64,000 bases of DNA, from assembly GCF_001421665.1 (NCBI RefSeq), contig NZ_LMKV01000001.1, positions 541,038-605,037 on the forward strand, given 5' to 3'. The DNA is from Sphingobium sp. Leaf26. Its GTDB lineage: Bacteria > Pseudomonadota > Alphaproteobacteria > Sphingomonadales > Sphingomonadaceae. This document shows positions 8,308-17,753 of the stretch, piece after piece. Position numbers and translations under genes: made by a program. The notes under the pieces are model-generated. The model saw only the letters and a program-made list of their open reading frames with translations. It was not told the origin of the DNA and made no database searches. Position 1 is the first letter of the stretch, and each line of letters starts with the position of its first letter.

Positions 8308-8448
8308 GGGCCGCCCCGCGCCCGTCCTTGCCGCTTTTGCCTACCCCCGCGGCAAGGCGGACGCCTGGATTGGGCCGAACGCCCCTCCCCGCGCATCCTC
8401 CCTTCCTCCGGCTCGACATCGTCCTGCCCATCCGCCAAAGGCGGCGGC

Positions 8449-9339
8449 ATGTTCGGTCTTGTCGCTTCCATTCTCTTCATCCTCATCTGGTCTACCGGCT
8501 TCATCGTCGCGCGGGCGATGGTCCCGCATGGCGCGCCGGAACTGATCCTGGCGCTGCGCCTGACGGCGACGGCGATGCTGCTGAGCGGGGCGGCGCTCTA
8601 TGCGCGGCAGGCCTGGCCAACGGGGCGGCGGCTCGGGCTGCATCTGGCGGCGGGTGCGATGCTGCACGGCGTCTATCTGACGCTGAGCTGGTGGGCGGTG
8701 AATAATGGCATGCCGGCCGGGATCATGTCGCTGCTGGGATCGCTGCAACCCCTGATGGTCGCGGTGGTGAGCGTCGCCTTGCTGGGCGAGCGATTGCCGG
8801 GACGAGCCTGGGGTGGCCTGGCTGTCGCGATCTTTGGTGTGGGCTGCGTACTGATGCCGGCGATCGAACGGTCGGGCGCGGGCGGGATCGGCATCATCCC
8901 GGCGGTGGCCGGCATGATGGCGGTGCTAGGCATGGCCGGCGGCACGCTGATCCAGCGCGGCGCGATCGCCGGCGACGGCATCGCCGTATCAGGCGCGGTG
9001 CAGAATATCGGCGGCGCGCTGGTGGCGATCGCCGCGACCCTGCTGATCGGCGACTATCGCTGGGACGGGGCGCCGATATTGTGGCTGGGCCTGGGCTGGT
9101 CGGTACTGGGCCTGTCGGCGGCAGGCCTGTCGCTGCTGGTGTGGCTGGTGCGGCATCAGGGGGCCACGCGCATGTCGATGCTGCTGTTGCTGGTACCGCC
9201 GCTGGCCGCGATCGAGGCGTGGATTTTGTTCGGGGAGCGGCTGGGTCCGGTGCAACTGCTTGGCTTTGCGCTGGCTCTGGGCGGCGTGCTGATCGGGCGG
9301 TCGCAGGGTAAGAACGTGGCGGTCGTGGAGCCGGCCTGA
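8449..9339 (+). CDS. EamA/DMT superfamily permease
   Basis: The product has 296 residues and about ten hydrophobic helices arranged as two EamA repeats (roughly residues 5-135 and 150-285). The first helix region contains the family's S-T-G-F-I-V-A-R sequence, and the second repeat ends in G-F-A-L-A-L-G-G-V-L-I. Members export amino acids, metabolites or drugs; the substrate here cannot be told. It is flanked by unrelated genes and followed by a weak hairpin. Confidence 0.85.
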   Translation: MFGLVASILFILIWSTGFIVARAMVPHGAPELILALRLTATAMLLSGAALYARQAWPTGRRLGLHLAAGAMLHGVYLTLSWWAVNNGMPAGIMSLLGSLQPLMVAVVSVALLGERLPGRAWGGLAVAIFGVGCVLMPAIERSGAGGIGIIPAVAGMMAVLGMAGGTLIQRGAIAGDGIAVSGAVQNIGGALVAIAATLLIGDYRWDGAPILWLGLGWSVLGLSAAGLSLLVWLVRHQGATRMSMLLLLVPPLAAIEAWILFGERLGPVQLLGFALALGGVLIGRSQGKNVAVVEPA

Positions 9340-9349
9340 GCCTCCCATA

Positions 9350-9378
9350 CGTCCTTCGACAGGATCAGGACGGACGGA
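9350..9378 (+). terminator. Weak hairpin after the EamA gene, degenerate repeat half
   Basis: CGTCCT and AGGACG (9350-9355 and 9367-9372) pair around TTCGACAGGATC, followed by GACGGATTTTT. The loop resembles the CTTCGACAGG core of the REP family, so this may be a decayed half copy that now acts as a terminator. Confidence 0.4.
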
Positions 9379-9454
9379 TTTTTACAGCGGTTCGTCGTCA
9401 CATAAACGTCATTCGTTGCAACATCGCCGTCATCATCGGGCGGTAGGGTGCGGC

Positions 9455-10399
9455 ATGAGCAAGACGCTGCCCTCCCTTCCGACCCAGGCCGACGATATGC
9501 GGATGCAGATGGCGCTGCGGCAGATCGATTTCGGTGCCGCCGCCACAAGAGCGATGGCGCCCGTGCCAGCCATGGCGCCCAACGACGCGCTGGCGCTCAG
9601 GCGACAGGACTGGCTTATGGAGGTGCAGGAGCGGCAGCGCGCCTTGTCCCCCTATGCGTCCGGCCTGCTGACCGCCGAAAATCTGTCGGGCGAGGATTTC
9701 CTGCACGGCTTCTACGCGCCGGGGCGGCCGGTGCTGATCAAGAGCGCGATCGCCCATTGGCCGGCGCTGACACGCTGGACGCCCGATTATCTGGCGAAAA
9801 CGGTCGGCGACGCCATGATCGAATATCAGGGCGGCCGGACGGGCGCACAGGATTATGAACTGAAGAAGGAAAAGCATCGCAGGCGTGCGCCCTTCCGCCA
9901 GTTCATCGCTCTTGCGCGCAAGGGTGGCAACGACGCCTATCTGACCGCGTCCAACAGCGCCGCCAACGGCCCGGCGCTTCGCGTGCTGGAGGCCGATATG
10001 GGGCCGATCGACGCCTATCTGACGCGCGCGCCTGGGATGCTGTGGATCGGCGGCGAAGGCGCGTTCACGCCGCTGCATTTCGACCTGACCAACAATCTGC
10101 TGGCGCAGGTGACAGGCACGAAGCGCGTGATATTGATCCCGCCGTCGCAAACCCGGCGGCTGGCGCACCGGTCGCATGTGTTCAGTGACCTGTGCGATAT
10201 AACCGACGAGGCGCGGCTGACGCTGCATCCGCAAGCGCGGGACGTGCTGCGTTACGAGGTGCTGCTGTCACCGGGCGACCTGCTGTTCATCCCCATCGGC
10301 TGGTGGCATCAGGTGCGATCGGACAGCTTTTCGACCATGCTGACCCATACCAATTTCCATTGGCCCAATGTCGGGCATGAAAGCTATCCGGCCGGATAA
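9455..10399 (+). CDS. JmjC/cupin-like (cupin_8) domain protein
   Basis: The 314-residue protein resembles factor-inhibiting-HIF type 2-oxoglutarate/Fe(II) dioxygenases. The first metal pair is H-F-D in T-P-L-H-F-D-L-T-N-N, and the last histidine is in I-G-W-W-H-Q-V. P-V-L-I-K at about residues 90-95 and D-L-L-F-I-P-I-G-W are typical of the fold. In bacteria these proteins hydroxylate proteins or peptides, or act on small molecules; the substrate is unknown. ATG 9455 is chosen by domain fit, as the ribosome site (TAGGGTG) is weak. Confidence 0.82.
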   Translation: MSKTLPSLPTQADDMRMQMALRQIDFGAAATRAMAPVPAMAPNDALALRRQDWLMEVQERQRALSPYASGLLTAENLSGEDFLHGFYAPGRPVLIKSAIAHWPALTRWTPDYLAKTVGDAMIEYQGGRTGAQDYELKKEKHRRRAPFRQFIALARKGGNDAYLTASNSAANGPALRVLEADMGPIDAYLTRAPGMLWIGGEGAFTPLHFDLTNNLLAQVTGTKRVILIPPSQTRRLAHRSHVFSDLCDITDEARLTLHPQARDVLRYEVLLSPGDLLFIPIGWWHQVRSDSFSTMLTHTNFHWPNVGHESYPAG

Positions 10400-10414
10400 T
10401 TCGCCGTCACTCGC

Positions 10415-10693
10415 TCAGCCCTCGCGCAATTGTTCGTGGTGGCGGATGACTTCGTCGATGATGAAGCGAAGGAATTTTTCCGTGAAGTCGGGATCGAGCT
10501 TTGCATCAAGCGCCAACTGGCGCAGGCGGGCGATCTGGCGGTCCTCCCGGCCGGGATCAGCGGGGGGCAGGTCGTGAGTCGCCTTATGCTCGCCAACGGC
10601 CTGCGTAACCTTGAAGCGTTCGGCCAGCATGAACACCAGCGCGGCGTCGATATTGTCGATGCTCTCGCGATAGCGCTGCAATGTCTCGTCCAC
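10415..10693 (-). CDS. Chorismate mutase (AroQ class)
   Basis: This 92-residue all-helical monofunctional AroQ-type enzyme would convert chorismate to prephenate for Phe/Tyr synthesis. Family residues are visible: R-E-S-I-D-N-I-D near the N-terminus, A-E-R-F-K-V-T-Q-A-V-G-E-H-K in the middle, D-P-G-R-E-D-R-Q after it and a C-terminal helix ending H-H-E-Q-L. The start is a GTG at 10693, decided by a perfect GGAGG five bases upstream (10699-10703). The stop-free frame continues upstream to 10984 but without family similarity. It is divergent from the polyprenyl synthase gene. Confidence 0.9.
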   Translation of the reverse strand: MDETLQRYRESIDNIDAALVFMLAERFKVTQAVGEHKATHDLPPADPGREDRQIARLRQLALDAKLDPDFTEKFLRFIIDEVIRHHEQLREG

Positions 10694-10796
10694 TTGGGCC
10701 TCCGGTTCCAGATGGCGCGCTTTTTGCCGCATCTGCCGCGCTACGCAAGCTATTCCCGCTTGCCTTTCACATTTTGCACCGCCACATGGGCGCGTC

Positions 10797-11825
10797 ATGA
10801 CAGCACCCGCCCCCGGTAACGTCCACCCGATCGGCCGCGCCAACGCCGCGCCCTCGCTCGCCCCCATCATGTCGCTGGTCGCCCACGGCATGAACCAGGT
10901 CAACGCCGTGATCCTGGACCGGATGCAGTCGCGCATTCCGCTGATCCCGGAACTGGCGGGCCATCTGATCGCGGGTGGCGGCAAGCGGTTGCGGCCGATG
11001 CTGACGCTCGCCTGCGCCGATCTGGTCGGTTATGCGGGGTCGCGCCATTACAAGCTGGCCGCCGCCGTCGAATTCATCCACACCGCCACGCTGCTGCACG
11101 ACGATGTGGTCGACGGCTCCGGCCTGCGCCGTGGCCGCAAGACCGCCAACATCATCTGGGGCAACAGCGCCAGCGTGCTGGTGGGCGACTTTCTCTTCTC
11201 CCGCTCGTTCGAGTTGATGGTCGAGGCGGAATCGCTGAAAGTGCTCAAGATTCTGGCCAATGCGTCGGCGGTGATCGCCGAGGGCGAGGTCAACCAACTG
11301 ACCGCACAGCGCAAGATCGACACCAGCGAAGAACAATATCTGGACATCATCGGCGCCAAGACCGCCGCGCTGTTCGCCGCAGCCTGCCGCATATCCGCCG
11401 TGGTCGCCGACCGCAGCGACAGCGAGGAGCAGGCGCTGGACGTCTATGGCCGGAATTTGGGCATCGCGTTCCAGTTGATCGACGACGCGATCGATTATGA
11501 ATCGGACGGCGCGACCATGGGCAAGGATGCAGGCGATGATTTCCGCGACGGCAAGGTGACGTTGCCGGTGATCCTGGCCTATGCGCGCGGGAATGACGAG
11601 GATCGCGCCTTCTGGAAGGCGGCGATCGCCGGGCACAAGATCAGCGACGAAGACCTGGCCCACGCGACTGGCCTGCTGCGCCAGACCGGCGCGATCGCCG
11701 ACACGCTGGCCCGCGCGCGCCATTATGGCCAGCGCGCGATCGACGCACTGGGCCGGTTCGATGCCGGTCAGGCCAAGGCGGCCCTTACCGAAGCGGTCGA
11801 ATTCGCTATAGCGCGAGCCTATTGA
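10797..11825 (+). CDS. Long-chain polyprenyl diphosphate synthase (octa/decaprenyl type)
   Basis: This trans-prenyltransferase (342 residues) builds the isoprenoid tail of ubiquinone. The first aspartate-rich motif is DDVVD at 102-106 followed by G-S-G-L-R-R-G, and the second is DDAID in A-F-Q-L-I-D-D-A-I-D-Y. G-G-G-K-R-L-R-P marks the diphosphate-binding site. The residues just before the first motif are small (A-T-L-L-H), consistent with a long product. Chain length (C40 or C50) cannot be fixed from sequence; sphingomonads mostly use Q-10. The start has no strong ribosome site. Confidence 0.9.
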   Translation: MTAPAPGNVHPIGRANAAPSLAPIMSLVAHGMNQVNAVILDRMQSRIPLIPELAGHLIAGGGKRLRPMLTLACADLVGYAGSRHYKLAAAVEFIHTATLLHDDVVDGSGLRRGRKTANIIWGNSASVLVGDFLFSRSFELMVEAESLKVLKILANASAVIAEGEVNQLTAQRKIDTSEEQYLDIIGAKTAALFAAACRISAVVADRSDSEEQALDVYGRNLGIAFQLIDDAIDYESDGATMGKDAGDDFRDGKVTLPVILAYARGNDEDRAFWKAAIAGHKISDEDLAHATGLLRQTGAIADTLARARHYGQRAIDALGRFDAGQAKAALTEAVEFAIARAY

Positions 11826-11936
11826 GGTTTTCCGGCGCCTGATCGTTCGAGCAGACGCCATCCCCTGACAAAGAAAGTGCAGGGCTTCGACTTGTCTCGG
11901 CCCGAACGGGTCGGAAGGCGGAGCCTGACTCCGCCC

Positions 11937-12716
11937 ATGATCCTCTCCCCCGAAACCATCGCTTTCCTTGTGGCCGCAGCGACCATGGCCGGGTGCATCG
12001 ATGCGATGGCCGGTGGCGGGGGACTGATCACCCTGCCCGCACTGATGGCGGTGGGCATTCCACCGGTACAGGCGGTGGCGACCAACAAGCTGCAAAGCTG
12101 TTTCGGTACGTTCGGTGCCTGCGTAGCCTATGCCCGGCGCGGGCATATGGATCTGAAGACGTATAAATGGCCGATCGTCGCGGCCTTTGGGGGGTCGGTG
12201 GGCGGCGCATGGCTGTTGCAGCGGGTCGATCCGTCGATTCTGGCGGGACTGATGCCTGCGCTGCTGATCGCAATGGCCGCCTATTTCACCTTCTCGCCCA
12301 AGCTGGGTGATGCCGACCGCCATGCGCGGGTGGGGATTGCCGGGCTGACCGGACTTGTGGGGGTCGTAGGCTTTTATGACGGCTTTTTCGGACCGGGCGC
12401 CGGGGCCTTCTACACCACCATATTGCTGGCGCTGGGCGGGCTGTCGATCCTGCGCGCCACGGCCCAGACCAAAGCGGCGAATTTCGCGAGCAATGTCGCG
12501 GGCCTGCTGACCATGATCGCGGGCGGCCATGTGATCTGGATCGCAGGGCTGGCCATGGCCGTGGGCAGCATCACCGGCGGGCAGATCGGTTCCTATCTGG
12601 CGATGCGGTTCGGATCGCGGCTTATCAAGCCGTTGCTGATCGTAATGTCGCTGGCGCTGACGGCCAAGATGCTGCTGGACCCGAAGAACCCGATCCACAT
12701 CTATCTGTTCGGGTAG
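11937..12716 (+). CDS. TSUP family permease (TauE/SafE type)
   Basis: The 259-residue integral membrane protein has about eight helices in two repeats. It carries the family glycine-rich segments A-M-A-G-G-G-G-L-I near residue 30 and Y-D-G-F-F-G-P-G-A-G-A-F near residue 150. TSUP proteins move sulfite, sulfonates or other anions across the inner membrane. ATG 11937 begins the first helix; a GTG 60 bases upstream would add a charged extension. It converges on the hybrid kinase gene with one base between stop codons and no terminator. Confidence 0.85.
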   Translation: MILSPETIAFLVAAATMAGCIDAMAGGGGLITLPALMAVGIPPVQAVATNKLQSCFGTFGACVAYARRGHMDLKTYKWPIVAAFGGSVGGAWLLQRVDPSILAGLMPALLIAMAAYFTFSPKLGDADRHARVGIAGLTGLVGVVGFYDGFFGPGAGAFYTTILLALGGLSILRATAQTKAANFASNVAGLLTMIAGGHVIWIAGLAMAVGSITGGQIGSYLAMRFGSRLIKPLLIVMSLALTAKMLLDPKNPIHIYLFG

Positions 12717-12717
12717 A

Positions 12718-14328
12718 TTATTCCGCCTGTACCAGCGTCGCCACACGGCGATGCAGTTCGTCCACCGCGAAGGGCTTGGTCAGCACCTCCATGCCATGTT
12801 CGATATGGCCGTGGTTCAACACCGCATTTTCGGCATAGCCGGTCACGAACAATATCTTGAGGTCGGGGCGCAGCGCGCGGGCGGCATCGGCGACCTGCCG
12901 GCCGTTAAGGCCGCCGGGCAGGCCGACATCGGTGATCAGCAGGTCGATCCGCGATCGCGATTCCAGCATGCGCAGGCCTGACGGCCCATCCGCCGCCTCA
13001 AGGCAATGATAGCCCAGATCGGTCAGCGCATCGACGACCAGCATGCGAACCGAGGGTTCGTCATCAATCACCAATATGGTTTCGCCGGCGTCAGCCTCGA
13101 CCGGCGGATCACCGATGACGGGCGTGTCGACATCGTCCTCGCCGCGATGGCGGGGCAGATAGATGCACACCATCGTGCCCTGCCCCGGTTCGGAATAGAT
13201 GCGGACATGGCCGTTGCTCTGGCGGGCGAAGCCGTAGACCATGGAGAGGCCAAGGCCCGTCCCCTGCCCGATCGGCTTGGTGGTGAAGAAGGGGTCGAAG
13301 ACGCGGTCGATGATCCCCTTGTCGATGCCGGTGCCGGTGTCGCTGGTGCAGACCGTCACATATTGGCCCGGCGTCAGCCCATGGTCGCGCGCGGTGCGAT
13401 CATCGAGCCAGCGATTACCCGTCTCGATCGTGATCTTGCCGCCCCCCGGCATGGCGTCGCGCGCATTGATGCACAGGTTGAGCAGCGCATTTTCGAGTTG
13501 ATTGGCATCGACCAGCGCGGGCCAGAGGCCCGAAGCTGCGACGGTCTGCACCTCGATCTGCGGGCCGACGGTGCGGCGGACCAGTTCTGAAAAATCGCCG
13601 AGCAGGCGGTTCACGACCGTCGGCTTGGGCGTCAGCGTCTGGCGGCGGGAGAAGGCGAGCAGGCGGTGGGTCAGCGCCGCGGCGCGGCGGGTGGCGCCCT
13701 GCCCGGCGGTCAGATATTTCTCTACGTCGGCCGTGCGCCCCTGCGCCAGCCGCACCGCGATCATTTCGAACGCACCGGAAATGCCGGCGAGCAGATTGTT
13801 GAAATCATGGGCGAGGCCACCGGTCAATTGCCCCACGGCCTCCATCTTCTGCGCCTGACGCAGTGCGCTTTCGGCCTGTTCGCGCTCCTCCAGCGCCTGG
13901 GCGATGCGGGCTTCGAGCGTTTCGTTGAGCGCCCGTTGCGCCTTTTCCGCCCTGATCCGGTCGGTGATGTCGTTGAACAGAACCGCGACCTGGCGCTGTT
14001 CGAACGGCCCGACGCGGAAGGAGGATACCTCCAGATGATGGCCGGTCGCCTCCAGTTCGCGCTGGAAGCGGATGGGCTTGCCGCTGTGGAGGACGCCGCC
14101 ATAGAGTTCTACCCAGCCATCGGCTTCGTCCGGCACCATTTCGCGCAGCTTCTGTCCCACGACATTGGGGATGCCGGCATGCCGTTCATAGGCGGCGTTC
14201 GCCTCGACATGGATATAGTCGCTCAGGGGGCCATGCGGGCCATCGAAGAACTCGATGATGCAGAAGCCTTCATCCATCGTTTCGAACAGGGCACGATAGC
14301 GGTCCGCATCGTCCAACTGGCTCGCCAT
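12718..14328 (-). CDS. Soluble PAS-domain hybrid sensor histidine kinase
   Basis: From the ATG at 14328 the protein has 536 residues. A PAS domain spans about 8-125 (Y-R-A-L-F-E-T-M-D-E-G-F-C-I-I), followed by a coiled coil at 125-160. The HisKA domain carries the phosphoacceptor H174 in L-A-H-D-F-N-N, then come an HATPase domain (N-A-R-D-A-M, D-T-G-T-G-I, G-T-G-L-G-L) and a C-terminal receiver domain with acceptor D467 (I-T-D-V-G-L-P). No membrane helix is predicted, so it senses a cytoplasmic signal. The output partner is not encoded nearby. GAGGA ten bases upstream supports this start. Confidence 0.87.
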   Translation of the reverse strand: MASQLDDADRYRALFETMDEGFCIIEFFDGPHGPLSDYIHVEANAAYERHAGIPNVVGQKLREMVPDEADGWVELYGGVLHSGKPIRFQRELEATGHHLEVSSFRVGPFEQRQVAVLFNDITDRIRAEKAQRALNETLEARIAQALEEREQAESALRQAQKMEAVGQLTGGLAHDFNNLLAGISGAFEMIAVRLAQGRTADVEKYLTAGQGATRRAAALTHRLLAFSRRQTLTPKPTVVNRLLGDFSELVRRTVGPQIEVQTVAASGLWPALVDANQLENALLNLCINARDAMPGGGKITIETGNRWLDDRTARDHGLTPGQYVTVCTSDTGTGIDKGIIDRVFDPFFTTKPIGQGTGLGLSMVYGFARQSNGHVRIYSEPGQGTMVCIYLPRHRGEDDVDTPVIGDPPVEADAGETILVIDDEPSVRMLVVDALTDLGYHCLEAADGPSGLRMLESRSRIDLLITDVGLPGGLNGRQVADAARALRPDLKILFVTGYAENAVLNHGHIEHGMEVLTKPFAVDELHRRVATLVQAE

Positions 14329-14465
14329 TCCCCTGTTTTCCTCGCACGATATGATCTGGATCAGCTTCTGTGCGCCCAACGTACGGCTTGGCAACTCTTT
14401 CCCATGGGCCGGTCGATTTTTACCGCGCCTTGCGCTGGCTCCCGATTGGCGCAAGAGGAGGCGCG

Positions 14466-16922
14466 ATGATCGATCTACCCATTCATGCCGTGCTGCCGGA
14501 CCTGCTTGCCGCGTTGCGGGCGGGGAGCAATGCCGTGCTGGTGGCGCCGCCGGGCGCGGGCAAGACGACGGCCGTGGCCCCTGCCCTGCTGGACGAGCCA
14601 TGGTGCGAAGGTCAGGTGCTGCTACTGTCGCCGCGCCGTCTGGCGGCACGGGCGGCGGCCGAACGGATCGCTGAAATGATGGGCGAGCAGCCGGGCGGCA
14701 CGGTCGGCTATGCGACGCGGATGGACAGCAAGGTCAGCGCCAAGACCCGGCTGCTGGTGCTGACCGAGGGTATTTTCGTGCGGCGGATACAGGATGACCC
14801 GGAACTGGCGGGCGTGTCGGCCGTGCTGTTCGACGAAGTGCATGAGCGCAGTCTGGACAGCGATTTCGGGCTGGCGCTGGCACTGGATGCGCAGGAGGCG
14901 CTGCGGCCGGACCTGCGGATCGTGCCGATGTCCGCGACGCTGGATGGCGCACGGTTCGCGTCGTTGCTGAACGGCGCGCCGGTGATCGAAAGCGAGGGGC
15001 GCATCCAGCCGCTCGCATTGCGCTCCATCGGTCGCGCGTCGGAGAAGAAGATCGAGGATGAGATGGCGGCGGCGATCCGGCGGGCGCTGAGCGAGGAGGC
15101 GGAGGGCGATCTGCTCGCCTTCCTGCCCGGCGTGCGGGAGATCGAGCGGACCGCCGAGCGCATCGAGGGTGGTCCCTATGAGGTGCACATGCTGCATGGC
15201 TCGCTCGATCCGGGGGCGCAGCGGGCGGCAATCCGGCCATCGCGCGAGGGGCGGCGCAAGGTGATATTGGCGACATCGATCGCGGAAACCAGCCTGACCA
15301 TCGACGGGGTGCGGATCGTGGTGGACAGCGGGCTGGCGCGGCGGCCGCGCTATGACCGGGCGGCGGGCGTGACGCGACTGGTGACGGAGCGGGCCAGCCA
15401 GGCGTCGGCGACGCAGCGCGCGGGGCGTGCGGCGCGGCAGCGACCCGGCGTCGCCTATCGACTGTGGGAAGCGGCGGCGAGCGCGGGCATGCCGCCCTTC
15501 GACCCGCCGGAGATATTGGAAAGCGACCTGTCGAACTTGCTGCTCGATTGCGCGCTGTGGGGCGTGGGCGATCCCGGCGCGCTGCGCTGGCTGGATGCCC
15601 CGCCGGCTGCGGCGGTCGAGGAAGCGCGGGGGCGACTGACCGTGCTGGAGGCGCTGGATGCCGATGGCCGGATCACGGCGCATGGGAAGCTGCTGGCGAA
15701 GCTGCCGCTCAGCCCTCGCATCGCGCATATGCTGGTGCGCGCGGGGGAGATGGGGCTGGCGGACGTGGCGGCCGAGGTCGCGGTGCTGCTGGGCGAACGG
15801 GGCATTGGCGGGCAGGATACCGACCTGACCCTGCGACGGCAGCGCTGGCGGCGGGAAAGCGGCAAACGCGCGGACGCGGCGCGGGGGCTGGCGAAGCGTT
15901 GGGCCAAGCTCATCCCCGGCGAACGGAGCGCGGCCTTTGGCGAACATCAGGTCGGCCTCTGCCTCGCCCTCGCTTTTCCCGATCGGGTGGCGAAACGCCG
16001 CTCCGCCGATGGCGCGGACTGGGCGAGTGTCGGCGGGCGCGGGTTTCGGCTCGATCCGCTGTCGCCGCTGGCGCGGGAACAGTGGCTGGCGGTGGGCGAA
16101 GTGCATGGCAGCGCGGCCGGCGCGCGCATCCTGTCGGCCGCGCCGATCGACGAGGCTGACGTCATCGCCCTGTTCGGCGCGCGGATCGCAGAGCATCGCA
16201 CGGTGAAGTTCCGGGCAAGCAATGGCGGGATCGAGGCGTTGCGGGAACGACGGCTGGGCGCGGTGCGGCTCTCCTCCGGGTCGGACGACAAGCCCGACCC
16301 GGAAGCAGTGGCGGCGGCGCTGGTGGAGGGCGTGCGACAGGGTGGCCTCAATGTTCTGCCATGGTCTGAGGCAGCGCAATCGCTGAGGATGAGGGGCGAA
16401 TTTGCGGGTTTGGAGGCGCTGTCCGACGGGGCGCTGATCGAGACGCTGGACGACTGGCTGGCACCGCTGCTGGCGGGCAAGCGGCGTTTGTCCGACATCG
16501 ACCGGTCGCAACTGTCGGGTGTGCTGGAAGGGCTGATCGGCTGGGACGGCAAGCAGCAGCTTGATCGGCTCGCGCCACCCGATTTCCGATCGCCCGCCGG
16601 GAGCAACCATGCGATCGACTATGCGGCCGAGGGCGGGCCGCGCGTGGAATTGCGGGTGCAGGCGCTGTTCGGCCTGTCCGAGCATCCGACCGTGGGCAGC
16701 CAACGCATTCCTTTGGTCCTGTCGCTGACCTCCCCTGCGGGGCGACCGATCCAGACCACGCGCGACCTGCCCGGATTCTGGATGGGCAACTGGCGTGATG
16801 TGGCGAAGGAAATGCGGGGGCGCTATCCGCGTCACCCCTGGCCCGACGATCCGGCGAGCGCCAGCGCCACATTGCGCACCAAAAACGCCGACGCCAGAGG
16901 ACATGGCGCCCGCCACTCTTGA
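14466..16922 (+). CDS. hrpB: ATP-dependent RNA helicase HrpB
   Basis: The 818-residue DEAH-type helicase has Walker A G-A-G-K-T-T (K33), motif II D-E-V-H-E-R-S, motif III S-A-T, motif V with S-I-A-E-T-S-L-T-I and motif VI Q-R-A-G-R-A-A-R. HA2 and HrpB C-terminal domains follow, ending in W-M-G-N-W-R-D-V-A-K-E-M-R-G-R-Y-P-R-H-P-W, typical of HrpB. AGGAGG directly upstream fixes the ATG. It acts in the cytoplasm on RNA; its precise role is poorly known. It is divergent from the hybrid kinase, with 137 bases between start codons. Confidence 0.93.
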   Translation: MIDLPIHAVLPDLLAALRAGSNAVLVAPPGAGKTTAVAPALLDEPWCEGQVLLLSPRRLAARAAAERIAEMMGEQPGGTVGYATRMDSKVSAKTRLLVLTEGIFVRRIQDDPELAGVSAVLFDEVHERSLDSDFGLALALDAQEALRPDLRIVPMSATLDGARFASLLNGAPVIESEGRIQPLALRSIGRASEKKIEDEMAAAIRRALSEEAEGDLLAFLPGVREIERTAERIEGGPYEVHMLHGSLDPGAQRAAIRPSREGRRKVILATSIAETSLTIDGVRIVVDSGLARRPRYDRAAGVTRLVTERASQASATQRAGRAARQRPGVAYRLWEAAASAGMPPFDPPEILESDLSNLLLDCALWGVGDPGALRWLDAPPAAAVEEARGRLTVLEALDADGRITAHGKLLAKLPLSPRIAHMLVRAGEMGLADVAAEVAVLLGERGIGGQDTDLTLRRQRWRRESGKRADAARGLAKRWAKLIPGERSAAFGEHQVGLCLALAFPDRVAKRRSADGADWASVGGRGFRLDPLSPLAREQWLAVGEVHGSAAGARILSAAPIDEADVIALFGARIAEHRTVKFRASNGGIEALRERRLGAVRLSSGSDDKPDPEAVAAALVEGVRQGGLNVLPWSEAAQSLRMRGEFAGLEALSDGALIETLDDWLAPLLAGKRRLSDIDRSQLSGVLEGLIGWDGKQQLDRLAPPDFRSPAGSNHAIDYAAEGGPRVELRVQALFGLSEHPTVGSQRIPLVLSLTSPAGRPIQTTRDLPGFWMGNWRDVAKEMRGRYPRHPWPDDPASASATLRTKNADARGHGARHS

Positions 16923-16977
16923 CTTGGCGGCGGCCATTGGTGCAACGCAAAATGACGAATTTACGGAGTCCTTCGCG

Positions 16978-17256
16978 ATGAACGCGCGCATTTACCAGAT
17001 CCAGAAGAACGCCCTCCAGTCCGGCAAGGCGCTGACCCACAAATGGGTGCTGGAATATGCGCCCGCCGAAGCGAAGAAGGCCGACCCCCTGACCGGCTGG
17101 GCCGGATCGGGCGACACGCAGCAGCAGTTGAAGCTGACCTTTCCGTCGCAGGAGGCCGCTATCGCCTATGCGGAAAAGAAGGGCGTGGCCTATACCGTCA
17201 TCGCGACCCCGCCCAAGACGCTGAAATTGCAGGCCTACGCCGACAATTTCCGGTAA
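16978..17256 (+). CDS. NDUFS4-like complex I accessory subunit
   Basis: The product (92 residues) matches the ETC complex I conserved family (PF04800), homologous to mitochondrial NDUFS4. It begins A-R-I-Y-Q-I-Q-K and has G-W-A-G-S-G-D-T and L-T-F-P-S-Q-E-A-A-I-A-Y-A-E-K-K-G segments, ending K-L-K-A/Q-Y-A-D-N-F. It is a peripheral subunit on the NADH-oxidising arm of alphaproteobacterial complex I and is commonly encoded away from the nuo operon, as here. GGAG ten bases upstream supports ATG 16978. Confidence 0.88.
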   Translation: MNARIYQIQKNALQSGKALTHKWVLEYAPAEAKKADPLTGWAGSGDTQQQLKLTFPSQEAAIAYAEKKGVAYTVIATPPKTLKLQAYADNFR

Positions 17257-17343
17257 CGGCCGGTTCCACCCCGTTCATATTCGGGCGCGATGCTGCCCGA
17301 TTGACGCCTTATTCGCTTGCCAAAGAGCGGAGGTGAGCGGCAA

Positions 17344-17622
17344 ATGCCGCGCTTTGACGGAAAGATTTTGACGATAATGACGGATCGCAGCGCAATTTTC
17401 GACAGCGTCACCACGCAGATCGAGCCTTTCAACAAGAAGGGTGTCGCACTGACCGAAGCCACCAGCTTCGCCGGCGATCTGGAATGGGACAGTCTGACGG
17501 TGATGGATTTCGTCGCGGCGATCGAGGATGAGTTCGACATCATCATCACCATGAACATGCAGGCCGAGATCGAAACCGTGGGCCAACTGGTCGACGCGGT
17601 GGCGAAGCTGAAGGCCGCCTGA
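17344..17622 (+). CDS. Acyl carrier protein of the sphingolipid locus
   Basis: This small acidic carrier protein has the phosphopantetheine site D-S-L in L-E-W-D-S-L-T-V-M-D-F and helices typical of ACPs. It lies directly before spt. In other sphingolipid-making alphaproteobacteria an ACP next to spt supplies the acyl chain for 3-ketosphinganine synthesis, so this role is inferred. A strong GGAGGTGA at 17329-17336 supports ATG 17344. An alternative ATG at 17377 (start M-T-D-R-S) matches ACP length better but has a poor ribosome site. About 130 bases, mostly a palindromic repeat, separate it from spt. Confidence 0.85.
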   Translation: MPRFDGKILTIMTDRSAIFDSVTTQIEPFNKKGVALTEATSFAGDLEWDSLTVMDFVAAIEDEFDIIITMNMQAEIETVGQLVDAVAKLKAA

Positions 17623-17632
17623 TTTTATAACT

Positions 17633-17737
17633 CCGTTCGTCCCGAGGTGCCGCGTAGCGGCGTATCGAAGGACGGGAGCGGGAAGACCCTTCGATACGGG
17701 CCTTCGACTTCGCTCAGTCCCTACTCAGGGCGAACGG
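17633..17737. repeat. REP-like palindrome, family A, between acp and spt
   Basis: CCGTTCG at 17633-17639 and CGAACGG at 17731-17737 form the outer arms. CCTTCGA(C/T) and TATCGAAGG repeats form the inner arms, and CTCAGTCCCTACTCAGGG lies in the right arm. It is one of at least six copies of this family in the window. Confidence 0.8.
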
Positions 17738-17753
17738 CATAGGAATATTTGCC

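Noticed and set aside
10767-12746. Long minus-strand frame (659 aa) opposite the polyprenyl synthase and TSUP genes
   Set aside because: Both plus-strand genes show diagnostic motifs; the antisense peptide has none.
14622-16991. Long minus-strand frame (789 aa) opposite hrpB
   Set aside because: HrpB has a full set of helicase motifs; the antisense peptide is Arg/His/Gln-rich noise.
17301-17330. Promoter for acp (TTGACG at 17301)
   Set aside because: No acceptable -10 element at 15-19 bases; the match to -35 alone is not enough.
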